This document shows positions 40,068-49,063 of a DNA stretch of 64,000 bases, one piece after another. Position numbers and translations under genes: made by a program. The notes below the pieces were generated by a model. The model saw only the letters and a program-made list of their open reading frames with translations, ran no database searches and was not told the DNA's origin. Source of the stretch: Bacilli bacterium (GTDB lineage: Bacteria > Bacillota_I > Bacilli_A > RF39 > UBA660). Position 1 is the stretch's first letter; every line of letters starts with the position of its first letter. The stretch is taken from contig JAFYYX010000001.1 of NCBI GenBank assembly GCA_017548925.1, positions 486,852 to 550,851 on the forward strand. Direction: 5' to 3'.

Positions 40068-41831
40068 ATGGGCAAAATTAAAGTAATGAGCGAAAATTTA
40101 GCTAATAAGATAGCAGCAGGTGAAGTAATTGAAAAGTGTGCCTCTATCGTTAAAGAATTAGTTGAAAACTCAATTGATGCTGAATCTACTAAAATTGTTG
40201 TTGATTTAAAAGATGGTGGAATTAAAGGTGTAAAAGTATCTGATAACGGTAAAGGTATGGATAAAGATGATGCTAAACTTGCATTTTCAAGACATGCAAC
40301 CAGTAAACTTTATCGTGATGATGATTTATTCTTTATAAATACTTTAGGTTTTAGAGGTGAAGCACTTCCATCTATTGCTAGTGTATCAGAAGTAACACTT
40401 CGAACTACATTTAATGATGAAGGATACATGATTCATATAAAGGGTGGAGAATTACTTGAAGAAGGAAGCTGTGAAGCAACTCCTGGAACAAGTATTAATG
40501 TTGAAAATATTTTTTATAATACTCCAGCTAGATTAAAATATTTAAAAAGTGAAACTACTGAACTATCAAATTGTACAAATTATATTGAAAGACTCGCTTT
40601 ATCAATGCCAAGTATATCTTTTGAGCTTTATAATAATGATAAAAATATTATTAGAACAAGTGGTAGTGGAAACTTAGCTAAAGTTATTCATGAATTATAT
40701 GGCTCAACTATTTCAACCAGATTAATCCCATTTAAAGTAACATCTGATGATTTTGATATTAATGGTTTTATTTGTAAGCCAGAAATATTAAAATCTTCTC
40801 GCAGTCACATGATTACATTTGTAAATAATAGATGTGTTAAAAATATTGATATAAATAGAGCTATTAATGATGGATATTATAATCATAAACCAGATAATAA
40901 ATATCCAGTAGTTTTCTTAAATATATTTACTGATCCAACACTTGTTGATGTAAATATTCATCCAACTAAACAAGATATTAAAATAAGTAAGTTATATGAA
41001 CTATGTGAACTACTTACAACTAATATTAAAAAAAGTTTGGAGGTAACTAATTTAGTTCCTGAAATTAATTTAGATGTTCATGAAGAAAATGAAGAACTTG
41101 TTGTTAATAGTGATTTTATTAATACAAGAAATTCATTTGATTTAGTTGATAGTAGTAATGAAGAGGAAAGTAGTGAACAAATTACTTTAGATTTTACTAA
41201 AGTTGAAGAGATAAATCCTCAAAAAGAAAAAAATGAAGAATTAAAAAAATTATATCTTGAACCAATAGGTTCTATTCATGGAACATTTATTGTTGCTCAA
41301 AATGATGAAGGTATGTACTTAATTGATCAACATGCTGCTCATGAAAGAGTAAACTATGAAATGGTTAAAAAAATGATAGAAGAAAAAGATATAAACCGTA
41401 TGTCTATGCTATTTCCAATACAAATTGAACTTTCTCCAAGCGAGTATATATCGCTTAAAGATAATATAGATATTATTACTGACTTAGGATTTATAGTTGA
41501 AGATTTTGGTATTAATACCATAATCTTTAAAGAAACACCAACATGGCTTTCTGAAGGTCATGAGGAAGAAGTAATAAGAAAGATTGTTGATTTAATAGTA
41601 GGAGAGAAAAAAATTGTTGATAGAGTAAAATTTAATGAAAGTTTAATTCAATCTATTGCTTGTAAAATGAGTATTAAAGGTAATACTCCAATGAGTATTG
41701 AAGCAATGAAATCACTACTTGATCAGTTATTTGAATGTGATAATCCATATAACTGTGCTCATGGTAGACCAACAATAATTAAATTCTCATCTTATGATCT
41801 AGATAAAATGTTTAAAAGAGCAATGACATAA
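40068..41831 (+). CDS. mutL: DNA mismatch repair protein MutL
   Basis: Mismatch repair ATPase and nicking endonuclease. GHKL motifs: ELVENSIDAEST, DNGKGM and GFRGEALPSI; an acidic linker (about residues 330-400); C-terminal endonuclease motif DQHAAHERVNYE, so strand nicking should be intact, as in MutH-less bacteria. 587 residues from ATG 40068 behind AGGTGG. mutS is not next to it; miaA, a frequent mutL neighbour, lies beyond the inverted ABC gene. Confidence 0.95.
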   Translation: MGKIKVMSENLANKIAAGEVIEKCASIVKELVENSIDAESTKIVVDLKDGGIKGVKVSDNGKGMDKDDAKLAFSRHATSKLYRDDDLFFINTLGFRGEALPSIASVSEVTLRTTFNDEGYMIHIKGGELLEEGSCEATPGTSINVENIFYNTPARLKYLKSETTELSNCTNYIERLALSMPSISFELYNNDKNIIRTSGSGNLAKVIHELYGSTISTRLIPFKVTSDDFDINGFICKPEILKSSRSHMITFVNNRCVKNIDINRAINDGYYNHKPDNKYPVVFLNIFTDPTLVDVNIHPTKQDIKISKLYELCELLTTNIKKSLEVTNLVPEINLDVHEENEELVVNSDFINTRNSFDLVDSSNEEESSEQITLDFTKVEEINPQKEKNEELKKLYLEPIGSIHGTFIVAQNDEGMYLIDQHAAHERVNYEMVKKMIEEKDINRMSMLFPIQIELSPSEYISLKDNIDIITDLGFIVEDFGINTIIFKETPTWLSEGHEEEVIRKIVDLIVGEKKIVDRVKFNESLIQSIACKMSIKGNTPMSIEAMKSLLDQLFECDNPYNCAHGRPTIIKFSSYDLDKMFKRAMT

Positions 41832-41858
41832 AAAAACAACCATTACTGGTTGTTTTTT
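41831..41858. terminator. Bidirectional terminator between mutL and the ABC exporter gene
   Basis: AAAAAACAACCA/TGGTTGTTTTTT with a TTAC loop and A/T runs on both sides. Confidence 0.88.
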
Positions 41859-43579
41859 AATTCTAGTTCATATAATTCTTTGTATGACTTAGATTTCTTA
41901 AGAAGTTCTTTATGAGTTCCAGATGCTTTAATAACGCCATCTTCCATAAAGTAAATGTTATCACTATTAATAACTGTTGAAAATCTATGTGCAATAATAA
42001 GTATTGTGTATTTATTTTTCATGTTATCGATAGCTTTTTGAATTTCATCTTGAGTTTCATTATCTAGAGCACTAGTTGCCTCATCAAATAAAATGATTTC
42101 AGTTTTTTGTATTAAAGCTCTAGCAATTGCAAGTCTTTGCCTTTGACCACCAGATAGGGTAATACCACCTTCACCAACAACTGTCTCGTATTGTTCTGGA
42201 AGACTCATAATAAATTCATGTAAATTAGCAAGTTTACAAGCTTCAATCATATCTTCTTTGGTAGCTTTAGGAGCAACAATTCTTAGATTATCATAAATAC
42301 TTAAATTAAAGATATATGGGTTTTGATTAATGATTGTCATGTTACCTCTAATTGATTGTTCTGTAAGTTCATTTATATTAGTGCCATCAATTAAAATCTC
42401 ACCATCATTAATATCATATAATTTTGCAAGTAGGTTAAAGATAGTTGTTTTACCAGAACCAGATTTACCTACAAAGGCAACAGTAGAGTTAGCTTTAACT
42501 TTAAATGATAAATCCTTTAATACTGGTATATTATCCTTATAACTAAATTTAACATTTTTAAATTCAAAATCTCCATGAGCTTTTTTAATAACTTTATTAC
42601 CGAATGATTCTCTTTCATATTTATCACCATCTATAATATCAAGTACTCTAGTAGATGATACTTCAAAATCTTTTAAGAACTCTTGTAAAGATGAATAAGC
42701 ATTAAATATGTTATAAACTCTATCTTTATATAGTTCGATAGTAATAAATGCAGTAACTGTTACAAGATCATTTTTAAGTAAATAAATGCCAAGGAATATT
42801 AAAAGAAGATTAATTATATCGTGAACACTACCAGAAACAAAGTCATATTTTCTTAAAACTTTTCTACCATTATAGGTAATTTTGTTTTTACTAATTATTC
42901 TTGAATCAGCTTCGTCTAAAAATGATTGGTTTGCATTAAGAACCTTTATATCTCTAATGCCTCTAATCATTTCACAAATAAAACTTGTGCTATGTTCATT
43001 TGCTTTTCTTATTTTCTTATCAAATTCAAACCATTTTCTAATGCGTACACGTTTAATACAGAAAATAATTAAAGAACCAAGTAGTAGGTAAGAAAATAAA
43101 ATTTTGTTTAAGAAGAATATGGTTATAACGATACCTATATTTGAAATAATATCACTTAAATGTTCAACTATAACTGGAATTCCATCAGATATTTTTGAAC
43201 AATCATTATTAACTCTTTCTATGATAACACCACTTGGTAAAGTATCTAAGTTTTTATTTTTAATATTGAGTAGGGCACCTAAAGATTTAAGTTGTAATGT
43301 TCTAAGAGATTCTCTAAAAAATAGTCCAATTGAAAGTGATGAAACTAGTCTTACTAGATTTCTCATTATTTCAAAACAAAATATAATAAGTGCTGCTCTA
43401 ATTAAGTCATTGTATAAAGAATTGTTTACAAATACGATCTGCTTAGCTGTATAAAGAGGTACAATTACACTTATTAGTGTAACAATAGGTATACAAATGA
43501 TATAAAATAGCATGTACTTTCTATATCCTTTTGTATAGCTATAGATTTTTTTTAGATTTTTAATTATTATATAAACCAC
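41843..43579 (-). CDS. ABC exporter, fused membrane and ATPase domains
   Basis: A 578-residue half-transporter of the MsbA/LmrA type: six helices in residues 15-310, then an ATPase with Walker A GKSGSGKTT, signature LSGGQRQR, Walker B ILFDEATSALD and H-loop AHR. It would act as a dimer; the substrate is unknown. The first canonical codon is GTG 43579, but it overlaps the Shine-Dalgarno AAAGGGAG; the first codon at proper spacing (8 bases) is ATA 43570. It separates mutL from miaA and points the opposite way, with its own promoter (TTGCAT-N17-TATATT, 43652-43624). Confidence 0.93.
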   Translation of the reverse strand: MVYIIIKNLKKIYSYTKGYRKYMLFYIICIPIVTLISVIVPLYTAKQIVFVNNSLYNDLIRAALIIFCFEIMRNLVRLVSSLSIGLFFRESLRTLQLKSLGALLNIKNKNLDTLPSGVIIERVNNDCSKISDGIPVIVEHLSDIISNIGIVITIFFLNKILFSYLLLGSLIIFCIKRVRIRKWFEFDKKIRKANEHSTSFICEMIRGIRDIKVLNANQSFLDEADSRIISKNKITYNGRKVLRKYDFVSGSVHDIINLLLIFLGIYLLKNDLVTVTAFITIELYKDRVYNIFNAYSSLQEFLKDFEVSSTRVLDIIDGDKYERESFGNKVIKKAHGDFEFKNVKFSYKDNIPVLKDLSFKVKANSTVAFVGKSGSGKTTIFNLLAKLYDINDGEILIDGTNINELTEQSIRGNMTIINQNPYIFNLSIYDNLRIVAPKATKEDMIEACKLANLHEFIMSLPEQYETVVGEGGITLSGGQRQRLAIARALIQKTEIILFDEATSALDNETQDEIQKAIDNMKNKYTILIIAHRFSTVINSDNIYFMEDGVIKASGTHKELLKKSKSYKELYELELKNNQ

Positions 43580-43613
43580 TCCCTTTTAAAATATTCTAAG
43601 TAAAAATCTTTTT

Positions 43614-43652
43614 TTGCATTATAAATATATATAATATTTGTATATAATGCAA
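43614..43652. repeat. 10-bp perfect inverted repeat in the ABC/miaA divergent region
   Basis: TTGCATTATA (43614-43623) and TATAATGCAA (43643-43652) are exact inverse copies with 19 bases between. On the minus strand the repeat carries the -35 and flanks the -10 of the ABC gene, so it may be an operator. Confidence 0.6.
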
Positions 43653-43655
43653 GTC

Positions 43656-43736
43656 TTGAATTTACAAAATTTCTATGTTATAATTAAGACGTAAATTAAG
43701 AAAAGATGACTAGAAACAAAATCTAGTCTTTTTTTA
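43656..43736 (+). promoter_or_regulatory. miaA promoter followed by a promoter-proximal terminator
   Basis: TTGAAT (43656-43661), 17-bp spacer and extended -10 TGTTATAAT (TATAAT 43679-43684) form a near-consensus promoter. The start near 43691 is followed within about 45 bases by a terminator, GACTAGA/TCTAGTC plus seven T, ending at 43736, before the miaA Shine-Dalgarno. The layout suggests attenuation of miaA, with an antitermination partner not evident in so short a leader. Confidence 0.65.
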
Positions 43737-43752
43737 TAGGAAGTGTTAAATC

Positions 43753-44616
43753 ATGATAATTGTTGTATGTGGGCCTACTGGAGTGGGTAAAACAAAACTT
43801 AGTGTTGAACTAGCAAAAAAATATAATGGAATAATTATTAATTCTGATGCCATGCAAGTATATAAAAAAATGGATATAGCAACAGCTAAAATAAAAGAAG
43901 AAGAAAAAGAAGGTATCAAGCATTATTTATTTGATATCTGCAACTTAAAAGATAATTATTCAATATATGATTATCAAAAAGACGCAAGAAAAATAATTGA
44001 AGAAAATAAAGATAAAACTATTATTATGGTTGGTGGATCTGGATTATACCAAAAAGCAGCTTTATATGACTATAAACTCGATGAAGAAAACAAAGAAACT
44101 AATAATTATGATGATTTAACTAATGAAGAATTATATGAACTTGCTATGAAAAAAGATCCTGAATTAAAAGTTCATGTTAATAATCGAAAAAGATTAGTAA
44201 GATTATTAAATAAAGAAGATATCTCTCATGAAAAATCTAAGTTATTATATAAAGATGTAATATTTATTGGTTTAACAACAAATAGAGATAACTTATATAG
44301 AATTATTAATAATAGAGTAGATAAGATGGTAGATGAAGGATTACTTGAAGAAGCTAAATATTTCTATGATCAAAAGGTTAAATGTAAAGCTTTAGATACA
44401 GTAATAGGTTATAAAGAATTGTTTAAATATTTTGATAATGAAATATCACTTGATGAAGCTTTAGAATTAATAAAGAAAAATTCAAGAAGATATGCTAAAA
44501 GACAATACACTTGGTTTAACCATCAAGTTCCAACAATATGGGTTGAAACCAATTATGAAAACTTTAATGAAACTGTTGATAAAGTAATTGATATTATAAA
44601 TAAAAAGAACAACTAA
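43753..44616 (+). CDS. miaA: tRNA dimethylallyltransferase
   Basis: MiaA adds a dimethylallyl group to A37 of tRNAs reading UNN codons. The P-loop GPTGVGKTKLS, the general base region NSDAMQVYKKMDIATAK, and the C-terminal RRYAKRQYTWFNHQ are all present. 287 residues, slightly short but complete. The Shine-Dalgarno AGGAAG lies 7-12 bases upstream, after a terminator-like leader hairpin. Confidence 0.95.
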   Translation: MIIVVCGPTGVGKTKLSVELAKKYNGIIINSDAMQVYKKMDIATAKIKEEEKEGIKHYLFDICNLKDNYSIYDYQKDARKIIEENKDKTIIMVGGSGLYQKAALYDYKLDEENKETNNYDDLTNEELYELAMKKDPELKVHVNNRKRLVRLLNKEDISHEKSKLLYKDVIFIGLTTNRDNLYRIINNRVDKMVDEGLLEEAKYFYDQKVKCKALDTVIGYKELFKYFDNEISLDEALELIKKNSRRYAKRQYTWFNHQVPTIWVETNYENFNETVDKVIDIINKKNN

Positions 44617-44635
44617 ATTATTAGTTGTTCTTTTT
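44602..44635. terminator. Bidirectional terminator after miaA
   Basis: A 15-bp perfect stem AAAAAGAACAACTAA/TTAGTTGTTCTTTTT with an ATTA loop, shared with the convergent gene and containing the miaA stop. Confidence 0.88.
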
Positions 44636-45572
44636 AAAATTCTTGATAAACATATTTATCATAATTATGTTCTTTAACTTGAATACTACCGCTATCAGCT
44701 TCATTCATTTCGCTTGTTGTAACTAGAAAGTATTTATGATTTAAATAACTTTGCCCATCACCAACTGGATCATCCCAAGTTAAATCAAGATGTAGCCATG
44801 AGTCATTAATATAAACTGCATTCCATACATGACCATCTTCATTTGTATCTCCTGTAGGGTTATAAGCAATTTTATAATTATCAATTCCAAGCTTATTAAG
44901 TATTATTGCCATTAAATCAGAATATCCATTACATGTTGCTAGATGTTCTTTTAAAGTTCCATATGCACTAAAAGTAAATTTGTCTTTATTTTCCTTATAG
45001 TTAACATCGTATGTTGTGTTATTAATTATGTAGTCGTGTATTTTCTTAATATTTTCTTTTATGTCAACATCATTACTATAGTTATTTTCAATTATATTAT
45101 TAATTTCATTATTTATATAATTTATTTGATCCTTGGTATAAAGATAGTTAACTTTAACAATAATTTCTCCTTGAGTATCAACACTTGTTTTAATACTTTC
45201 AAAACTATTATATGGATGAACAAAATTATTTATATTAGAAAGAGTTACTGAATCTTCACTTAGTTTTGTTATATCATCAGTACAGCTTTCATATTCACTA
45301 GGACAGTAAAAAGTAAATGTTTCCCAGTGATTATTTATAATGCTGTAATAAATATTTAATATATCTTGCTTTGAAAGGGGAGTAAAATTCTTACTTCTTT
45401 GAACATATAAATAATCATTATTTTTCGTATATTCATTTCCAGATAAAATAATTAAATCTTGTTTATTGGTAAAAAAATTAGTTGCAAATGTAACGATAGA
45501 ATTATATCTAACAGCAACGTATACAATAAGTAGTAGACATATAATTGAAGATATATATTTTTTCATATACAT
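44634..45572 (-). CDS. Secreted or anchored transglutaminase-like protein
   Basis: An N-terminal signal/anchor (about residues 5-25, basic then hydrophobic) and a C-terminal transglutaminase-like cysteine domain: catalytic Cys in TCNGYSDLMAIILNKLG, His in DGHVWNAVYI, Asp in LDLTWDDP. The roughly 150 residues between are not recognised and contain a CPSEYESC cysteine pair. Members of this superfamily act as proteases or crosslinking enzymes on the cell surface; the substrate cannot be told. Start ATG 45572 or 45566, neither with a strong Shine-Dalgarno. Confidence 0.85.
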   Translation of the reverse strand: MYMKKYISSIICLLLIVYVAVRYNSIVTFATNFFTNKQDLIILSGNEYTKNNDYLYVQRSKNFTPLSKQDILNIYYSIINNHWETFTFYCPSEYESCTDDITKLSEDSVTLSNINNFVHPYNSFESIKTSVDTQGEIIVKVNYLYTKDQINYINNEINNIIENNYSNDVDIKENIKKIHDYIINNTTYDVNYKENKDKFTFSAYGTLKEHLATCNGYSDLMAIILNKLGIDNYKIAYNPTGDTNEDGHVWNAVYINDSWLHLDLTWDDPVGDGQSYLNHKYFLVTTSEMNEADSGSIQVKEHNYDKYVYQEF

Positions 45573-45603
45573 TCACACACTTTCTATTTGTAATTTTATC
45601 ATT

Positions 45604-45634
45604 AAAAAATGAAGTAAACAATTGTTTACTTCAT
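45604..45634 (-). terminator. Terminator of rpsT
   Basis: Perfect palindrome ATGAAGTAAACAATTGTTTACTTCAT with a T run on the minus strand. Confidence 0.85.
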
Positions 45635-45889
45635 ATTTTTTACTTTTTCATTTAATCTAGATTTTTCTCTAGCAGCAGTATTAGATTTAATAAAACCTTT
45701 ACTTACAGCTTTATCTATATTTTTTTGAACATTCTTTAAACATTCAGTTGCTGCTTTTTTATCTCCAGATGCAATAGCTTTATCACAATTTTTAATATTA
45801 TTTTTAACTGTAGCTTTTAATTCATGATTATTTTCAGTTTTCTTAGCTATAGTCTTTACAGCTTTTTTAGAACTCTTAATATTAGCCAT
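45626..45889 (-). CDS. rpsT: 30S ribosomal protein S20
   Basis: An 87-residue helical basic protein of the small subunit. MANIKSSKKAVKTIAKKTENNHELKAT is the standard bS20 start. The frame runs open upstream to 45949, but that part lies over the promoter; ATG 45889 has GGAAGGAG nine bases upstream. In B. subtilis rpsT is divergent from gpr-spoIIP; here spoIIP follows directly and gpr is absent at this place. Confidence 0.96.
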   Translation of the reverse strand: MANIKSSKKAVKTIAKKTENNHELKATVKNNIKNCDKAIASGDKKAATECLKNVQKNIDKAVSKGFIKSNTAAREKSRLNEKVKNMK

Positions 45890-45920
45890 AATTCGAACTC
45901 CTTCCTGTAATTCAGTAATA

Positions 45921-45949
45921 ATTCTACCAAATTTAGGTTTGATTTGCAA
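45921..45949 (-). promoter_or_regulatory. Promoter of rpsT
   Basis: On the minus strand TTGCAA (45949-45944), 17-bp spacer, extended -10 TGGTAGAAT (TAGAAT 45926-45921). Confidence 0.65.
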
Positions 45950-46033
45950 CTTAATTTAATAATTATTAATTAATTTCCTAATGCGACATAATTCTTATAC
46001 TTTGAATTGTATATTTAAATCAAGGTGATAAAT

Positions 46034-46903
46034 ATGAATAAAAGGTTTAAAAAGAAATTAAAACTAAGAAAAAACATATCATTTTTCATAAAACTATTTT
46101 TAATATTTCTATTAATACTATTTATGCAAAATAGTAAATATTTAAAACAAATAATTATATTAAAATCAAATAGTTATATTAAAAAAAATTATTTAAAAAA
46201 TACTAGTAGTGCATCACTTTCACTAAACTCTATAAATAATAAAAATGATGAAATATTCGTTTTAAAAGAAGAAAAAAATGCATCACCAATAATATATATA
46301 TATAACACTCATCAAACTGAAAAGTATTTAGTTAAAAATGAATCATATAAACCAACAGTAATGCATGCTTCAAAATACTTAAATGAAAGTTTTAATAAAA
46401 ATGATTTACCATCAATATTTGAAAATAGAAGTATAAATGAAGTTTTATCTCAAAATGGTTGGTCTTATGGATCATCTTATAAAGTATCAAGATATTATAT
46501 TGAAGATACCTATAAAAATAATAATACACTTAAATATTTTTTTGATATTCATAGAGATGCTGGTTCTTATGAATATACAACTTTTTGCAGTGAAAATAAA
46601 TGTTATGCGAAAACGTTATTTTTAATCGGTTTAGAAAACCCTAGTTATTTAGAAAATCAAAAATTTGCTGAAGAGTTAAATAAAAGAATGAACTTAAAAG
46701 TTAAAGGAATATCTAAAGGAATTCTTCAAAAACAAGGTAAAAAAGTTAATGGAGTATATAATCAAGATTTTTCACCAAGATCAATTCTAATTGAAGTAGG
46801 TGGTGAAAATAATTCAATGGAAGAAGTTTATAATACTTTAAATGTTTTATCTGAAGTATTAATAGATTATATAAAGGAGGAAATAAATAGTGGAATCAAG
46901 TAA
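46034..46903 (+). CDS. spoIIP: Stage II sporulation protein P (SpoIIP)
   Basis: A cell wall amidase/endopeptidase that with SpoIID and SpoIIM drives engulfment. A basic N-terminus and membrane anchor (about residues 12-35) are followed by the amidase domain: IYIYNTHQTEKY, FFDIHRDAG and a catalytic Glu in ILIEVGGENNS. 289 residues, shorter than the 401 of B. subtilis, mainly in the linker. ATG 46034 follows AAGGTGAT. It overlaps the yqxA-like gene by 14 bases. Confidence 0.92.
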   Translation: MNKRFKKKLKLRKNISFFIKLFLIFLLILFMQNSKYLKQIIILKSNSYIKKNYLKNTSSASLSLNSINNKNDEIFVLKEEKNASPIIYIYNTHQTEKYLVKNESYKPTVMHASKYLNESFNKNDLPSIFENRSINEVLSQNGWSYGSSYKVSRYYIEDTYKNNNTLKYFFDIHRDAGSYEYTTFCSENKCYAKTLFLIGLENPSYLENQKFAEELNKRMNLKVKGISKGILQKQGKKVNGVYNQDFSPRSILIEVGGENNSMEEVYNTLNVLSEVLIDYIKEEINSGIK

Positions 46904-47219
46904 AGAAAAAATGCATCCATTTTTTAAATTATTAATTATTTTATTTATTATATTTATAGCTTTTTATATAGCACTTGAAAGTGGATATTATCCATCTAAA
47001 ATAAGAAAAGATACCATTCTTACTAGTAAAGAATTAAATAAATTTGAAAAAGATGTAGAAAACGGAGTAGCTATTAAAGAAGATGGTTACATAAAAAAAG
47101 ATGAAGATTATTCGAATTTTGTTACAAAAGCAGGTAATGCATTAACATATTCTTTTGGTAAAGCTCTCGTATCTGGTTCTAAAGGATTAAAAGATATATT
47201 TAAATATTTATTTTGGTAA
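46890..47219 (+). CDS. yqxA: YqxA-like membrane protein
   Basis: A 109-residue protein with one N-terminal membrane helix (about residues 10-30) and a charged extracytoplasmic part. B. subtilis has yqxA (DUF3679) in exactly this place between spoIIP and lepA; sequence similarity itself is not obvious to me. Start GTG 46890, 9 bases after AAAGGAGG and inside the spoIIP end, so it is coupled to spoIIP. Function unknown, possibly sporulation related. Confidence 0.65.
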   Translation: MESSKEKMHPFFKLLIILFIIFIAFYIALESGYYPSKIRKDTILTSKELNKFEKDVENGVAIKEDGYIKKDEDYSNFVTKAGNALTYSFGKALVSGSKGLKDIFKYLFW

Positions 47220-47267
47220 ATCTTTAAAAAATTACTAATATAAGGTATAATGTTTTTGGTGTTAAAT

Positions 47268-49061
47268 ATGAAAAAAGATTTAATCAGAAATTTTTGTATT
47301 ATAGCCCATATTGATCATGGAAAATCAACATTAGCAGACAGAATTTTAGAAATAACTGGTGCTGTTAGTAAACATGATATGAAAGATCAACTCTTAGATA
47401 ATATGGATCTAGAAAGAGAAAGAGGAATTACAATTAAACTTAATGCCGTTTCTCTTAAATACAAATATAATAATGAACAATATTTACTTAATTTAATTGA
47501 TACTCCAGGTCATGTAGACTTTTCTTATGAAGTATCAAGATCACTTGCTGCTTGTGAAGGGGCTATTTTAGTCGTTGATGCAGCTCAAGGTATTGAAGCT
47601 CAAACTCTTGCTAATTTATATTTGGCCCTTAATAATGATTTAAAAATAATCCCTGTTATAAATAAAATTGATTTACCAAATGCAAATGTTCCAAAAGTAA
47701 AAGAGGAGTTAAAAAGAGTTCTTGGTTTTAAAGATGAAGAAATTCTTCTTTGTAGTGGTAAAACAGGTGAAGGTGTTAAAGAACTTCTTGATGCAGTCGT
47801 TGAAAGAATAGAACCACCAAAAGCTGATGATTCTAAAAAGACAAGAGCTTTAGTTTTTGATAGCTATTTTGATCCATATAGAGGAGTAATCCTTTTAGTT
47901 AAAGTTGTTGATGGCGTTATCAAAGTTAAAGATGATATTACTATGATGGCAAACAAAAGCAACTTTGAAATTATAGAGCTTGGTATTAGAACTCCAAATG
48001 AAGTAAAACAAGATGCTTTATATTCTGGAGAAGTAGGTTGGATATGTGCAAGTATTAAAGATATTTCAAAAGTTAATGTAGGTGATACAATTACCTTAAC
48101 TAACAATCAAGCATCTGAACCACTATCTGGTTATAAACCAATGAAACCAATGGTTTATTCAGGTTTATTTCCAATAGAACCAAATCTATTTGAAGATTTA
48201 AAAGAAGCTTTAAATAAACTTAAACTAAATGATGCAGCTTTAACATTTGAGCCAGAAACATCTGATGCTTTAGGATTTGGTTTTAGAACAGGATTCTTAG
48301 GCCTACTTCATATGGAAATAATTATGAGTAGAATTGAAAGAGAATTTGGTATAGGACTAATTGCAACAAGTCCATCAGTTATTTATAAAGTAACTAAAAC
48401 TGATGGTGAAGTATTAGAAATAGATTCTCCAAATAAAATGCCTGATAGAACTTATATTAAATCTATTGAAGAACCTTATATATATACAAATATAATTGTA
48501 CCATCAGAGTATATTGGTCCTATTATGGAGCTTTGTCAAAATAAAAGAGGAATTTATAAATCTTTAGAATATATTGACGAAGAAAGAGTTAACATTCACT
48601 ATGAAATCCCACTTTCGGAAATTGTATATGATTTTTTTGATAAATTGAAATCATCAACTAAAGGTTATGCATCTTTTGATTATGAAGTATGTGGCTATTT
48701 AGAATCTGATTTAGTTAAAATGGATATTTTACTTAATGGAGAAAAAGTTGATGCTTTAAGCATAATTGTTCATAAAGATTTTGCATATAATCGTGGTAAA
48801 ACCATTGTTGAAAAATTAAGAGAAATTATTCCAAGACAAATGTTTCAAGTTCCAATTCAAGCATCTATTGGAAGCAAGATAATTGCTCGTGAGAATATTT
48901 CCGCTATGAAGAAAAACGTTCTAGCTAAATGTTATGGTGGAGATGTATCAAGAAAAAGAAAACTTCTAGAAAAACAAAAAGAAGGTAAGAAGAGAATGAA
49001 AATGGTTGGTTCAGTTGAAGTACCACAAGAAGCATTCCTTGCTGTATTAAGTGGTGATTAA
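47268..49061 (+). CDS. lepA: Elongation factor 4 (LepA)
   Basis: A translational GTPase that back-translocates or rescues ribosomes and aids biogenesis. G1 AHIDHGKST, the switch [19 protein letters not shown]3 DTPGH and G4 NKIDLP; the family-specific C-terminal domain ends with [21 protein letters not shown]. 597 residues. ATG 47268 was chosen over 47250 because the latter lies inside the -10 element GGTATAAT (47246-47251). hemW follows after two bases. Confidence 0.97.
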   Translation: MKKDLIRNFCIIAHIDHGKSTLADRILEITGAVSKHDMKDQLLDNMDLERERGITIKLNAVSLKYKYNNEQYLLNLIDTPGHVDFSYEVSRSLAACEGAILVVDAAQGIEAQTLANLYLALNNDLKIIPVINKIDLPNANVPKVKEELKRVLGFKDEEILLCSGKTGEGVKELLDAVVERIEPPKADDSKKTRALVFDSYFDPYRGVILLVKVVDGVIKVKDDITMMANKSNFEIIELGIRTPNEVKQDALYSGEVGWICASIKDISKVNVGDTITLTNNQASEPLSGYKPMKPMVYSGLFPIEPNLFEDLKEALNKLKLNDAALTFEPETSDALGFGFRTGFLGLLHMEIIMSRIEREFGIGLIATSPSVIYKVTKTDGEVLEIDSPNKMPDRTYIKSIEEPYIYTNIIVPSEYIGPIMELCQNKRGIYKSLEYIDEERVNIHYEIPLSEIVYDFFDKLKSSTKGYASFDYEVCGYLESDLVKMDILLNGEKVDALSIIVHKDFAYNRGKTIVEKLREIIPRQMFQVPIQASIGSKIIARENISAMKKNVLAKCYGGDVSRKRKLLEKQKEGKKRMKMVGSVEVPQEAFLAVLSGD

Positions 49062-49063
49062 TT

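Noticed and set aside
45889-45949. N-terminal extension of rpsT to 45949
   Set aside because: It covers the predicted promoter -10 and start site, and S20 proteins begin at MANIKS.
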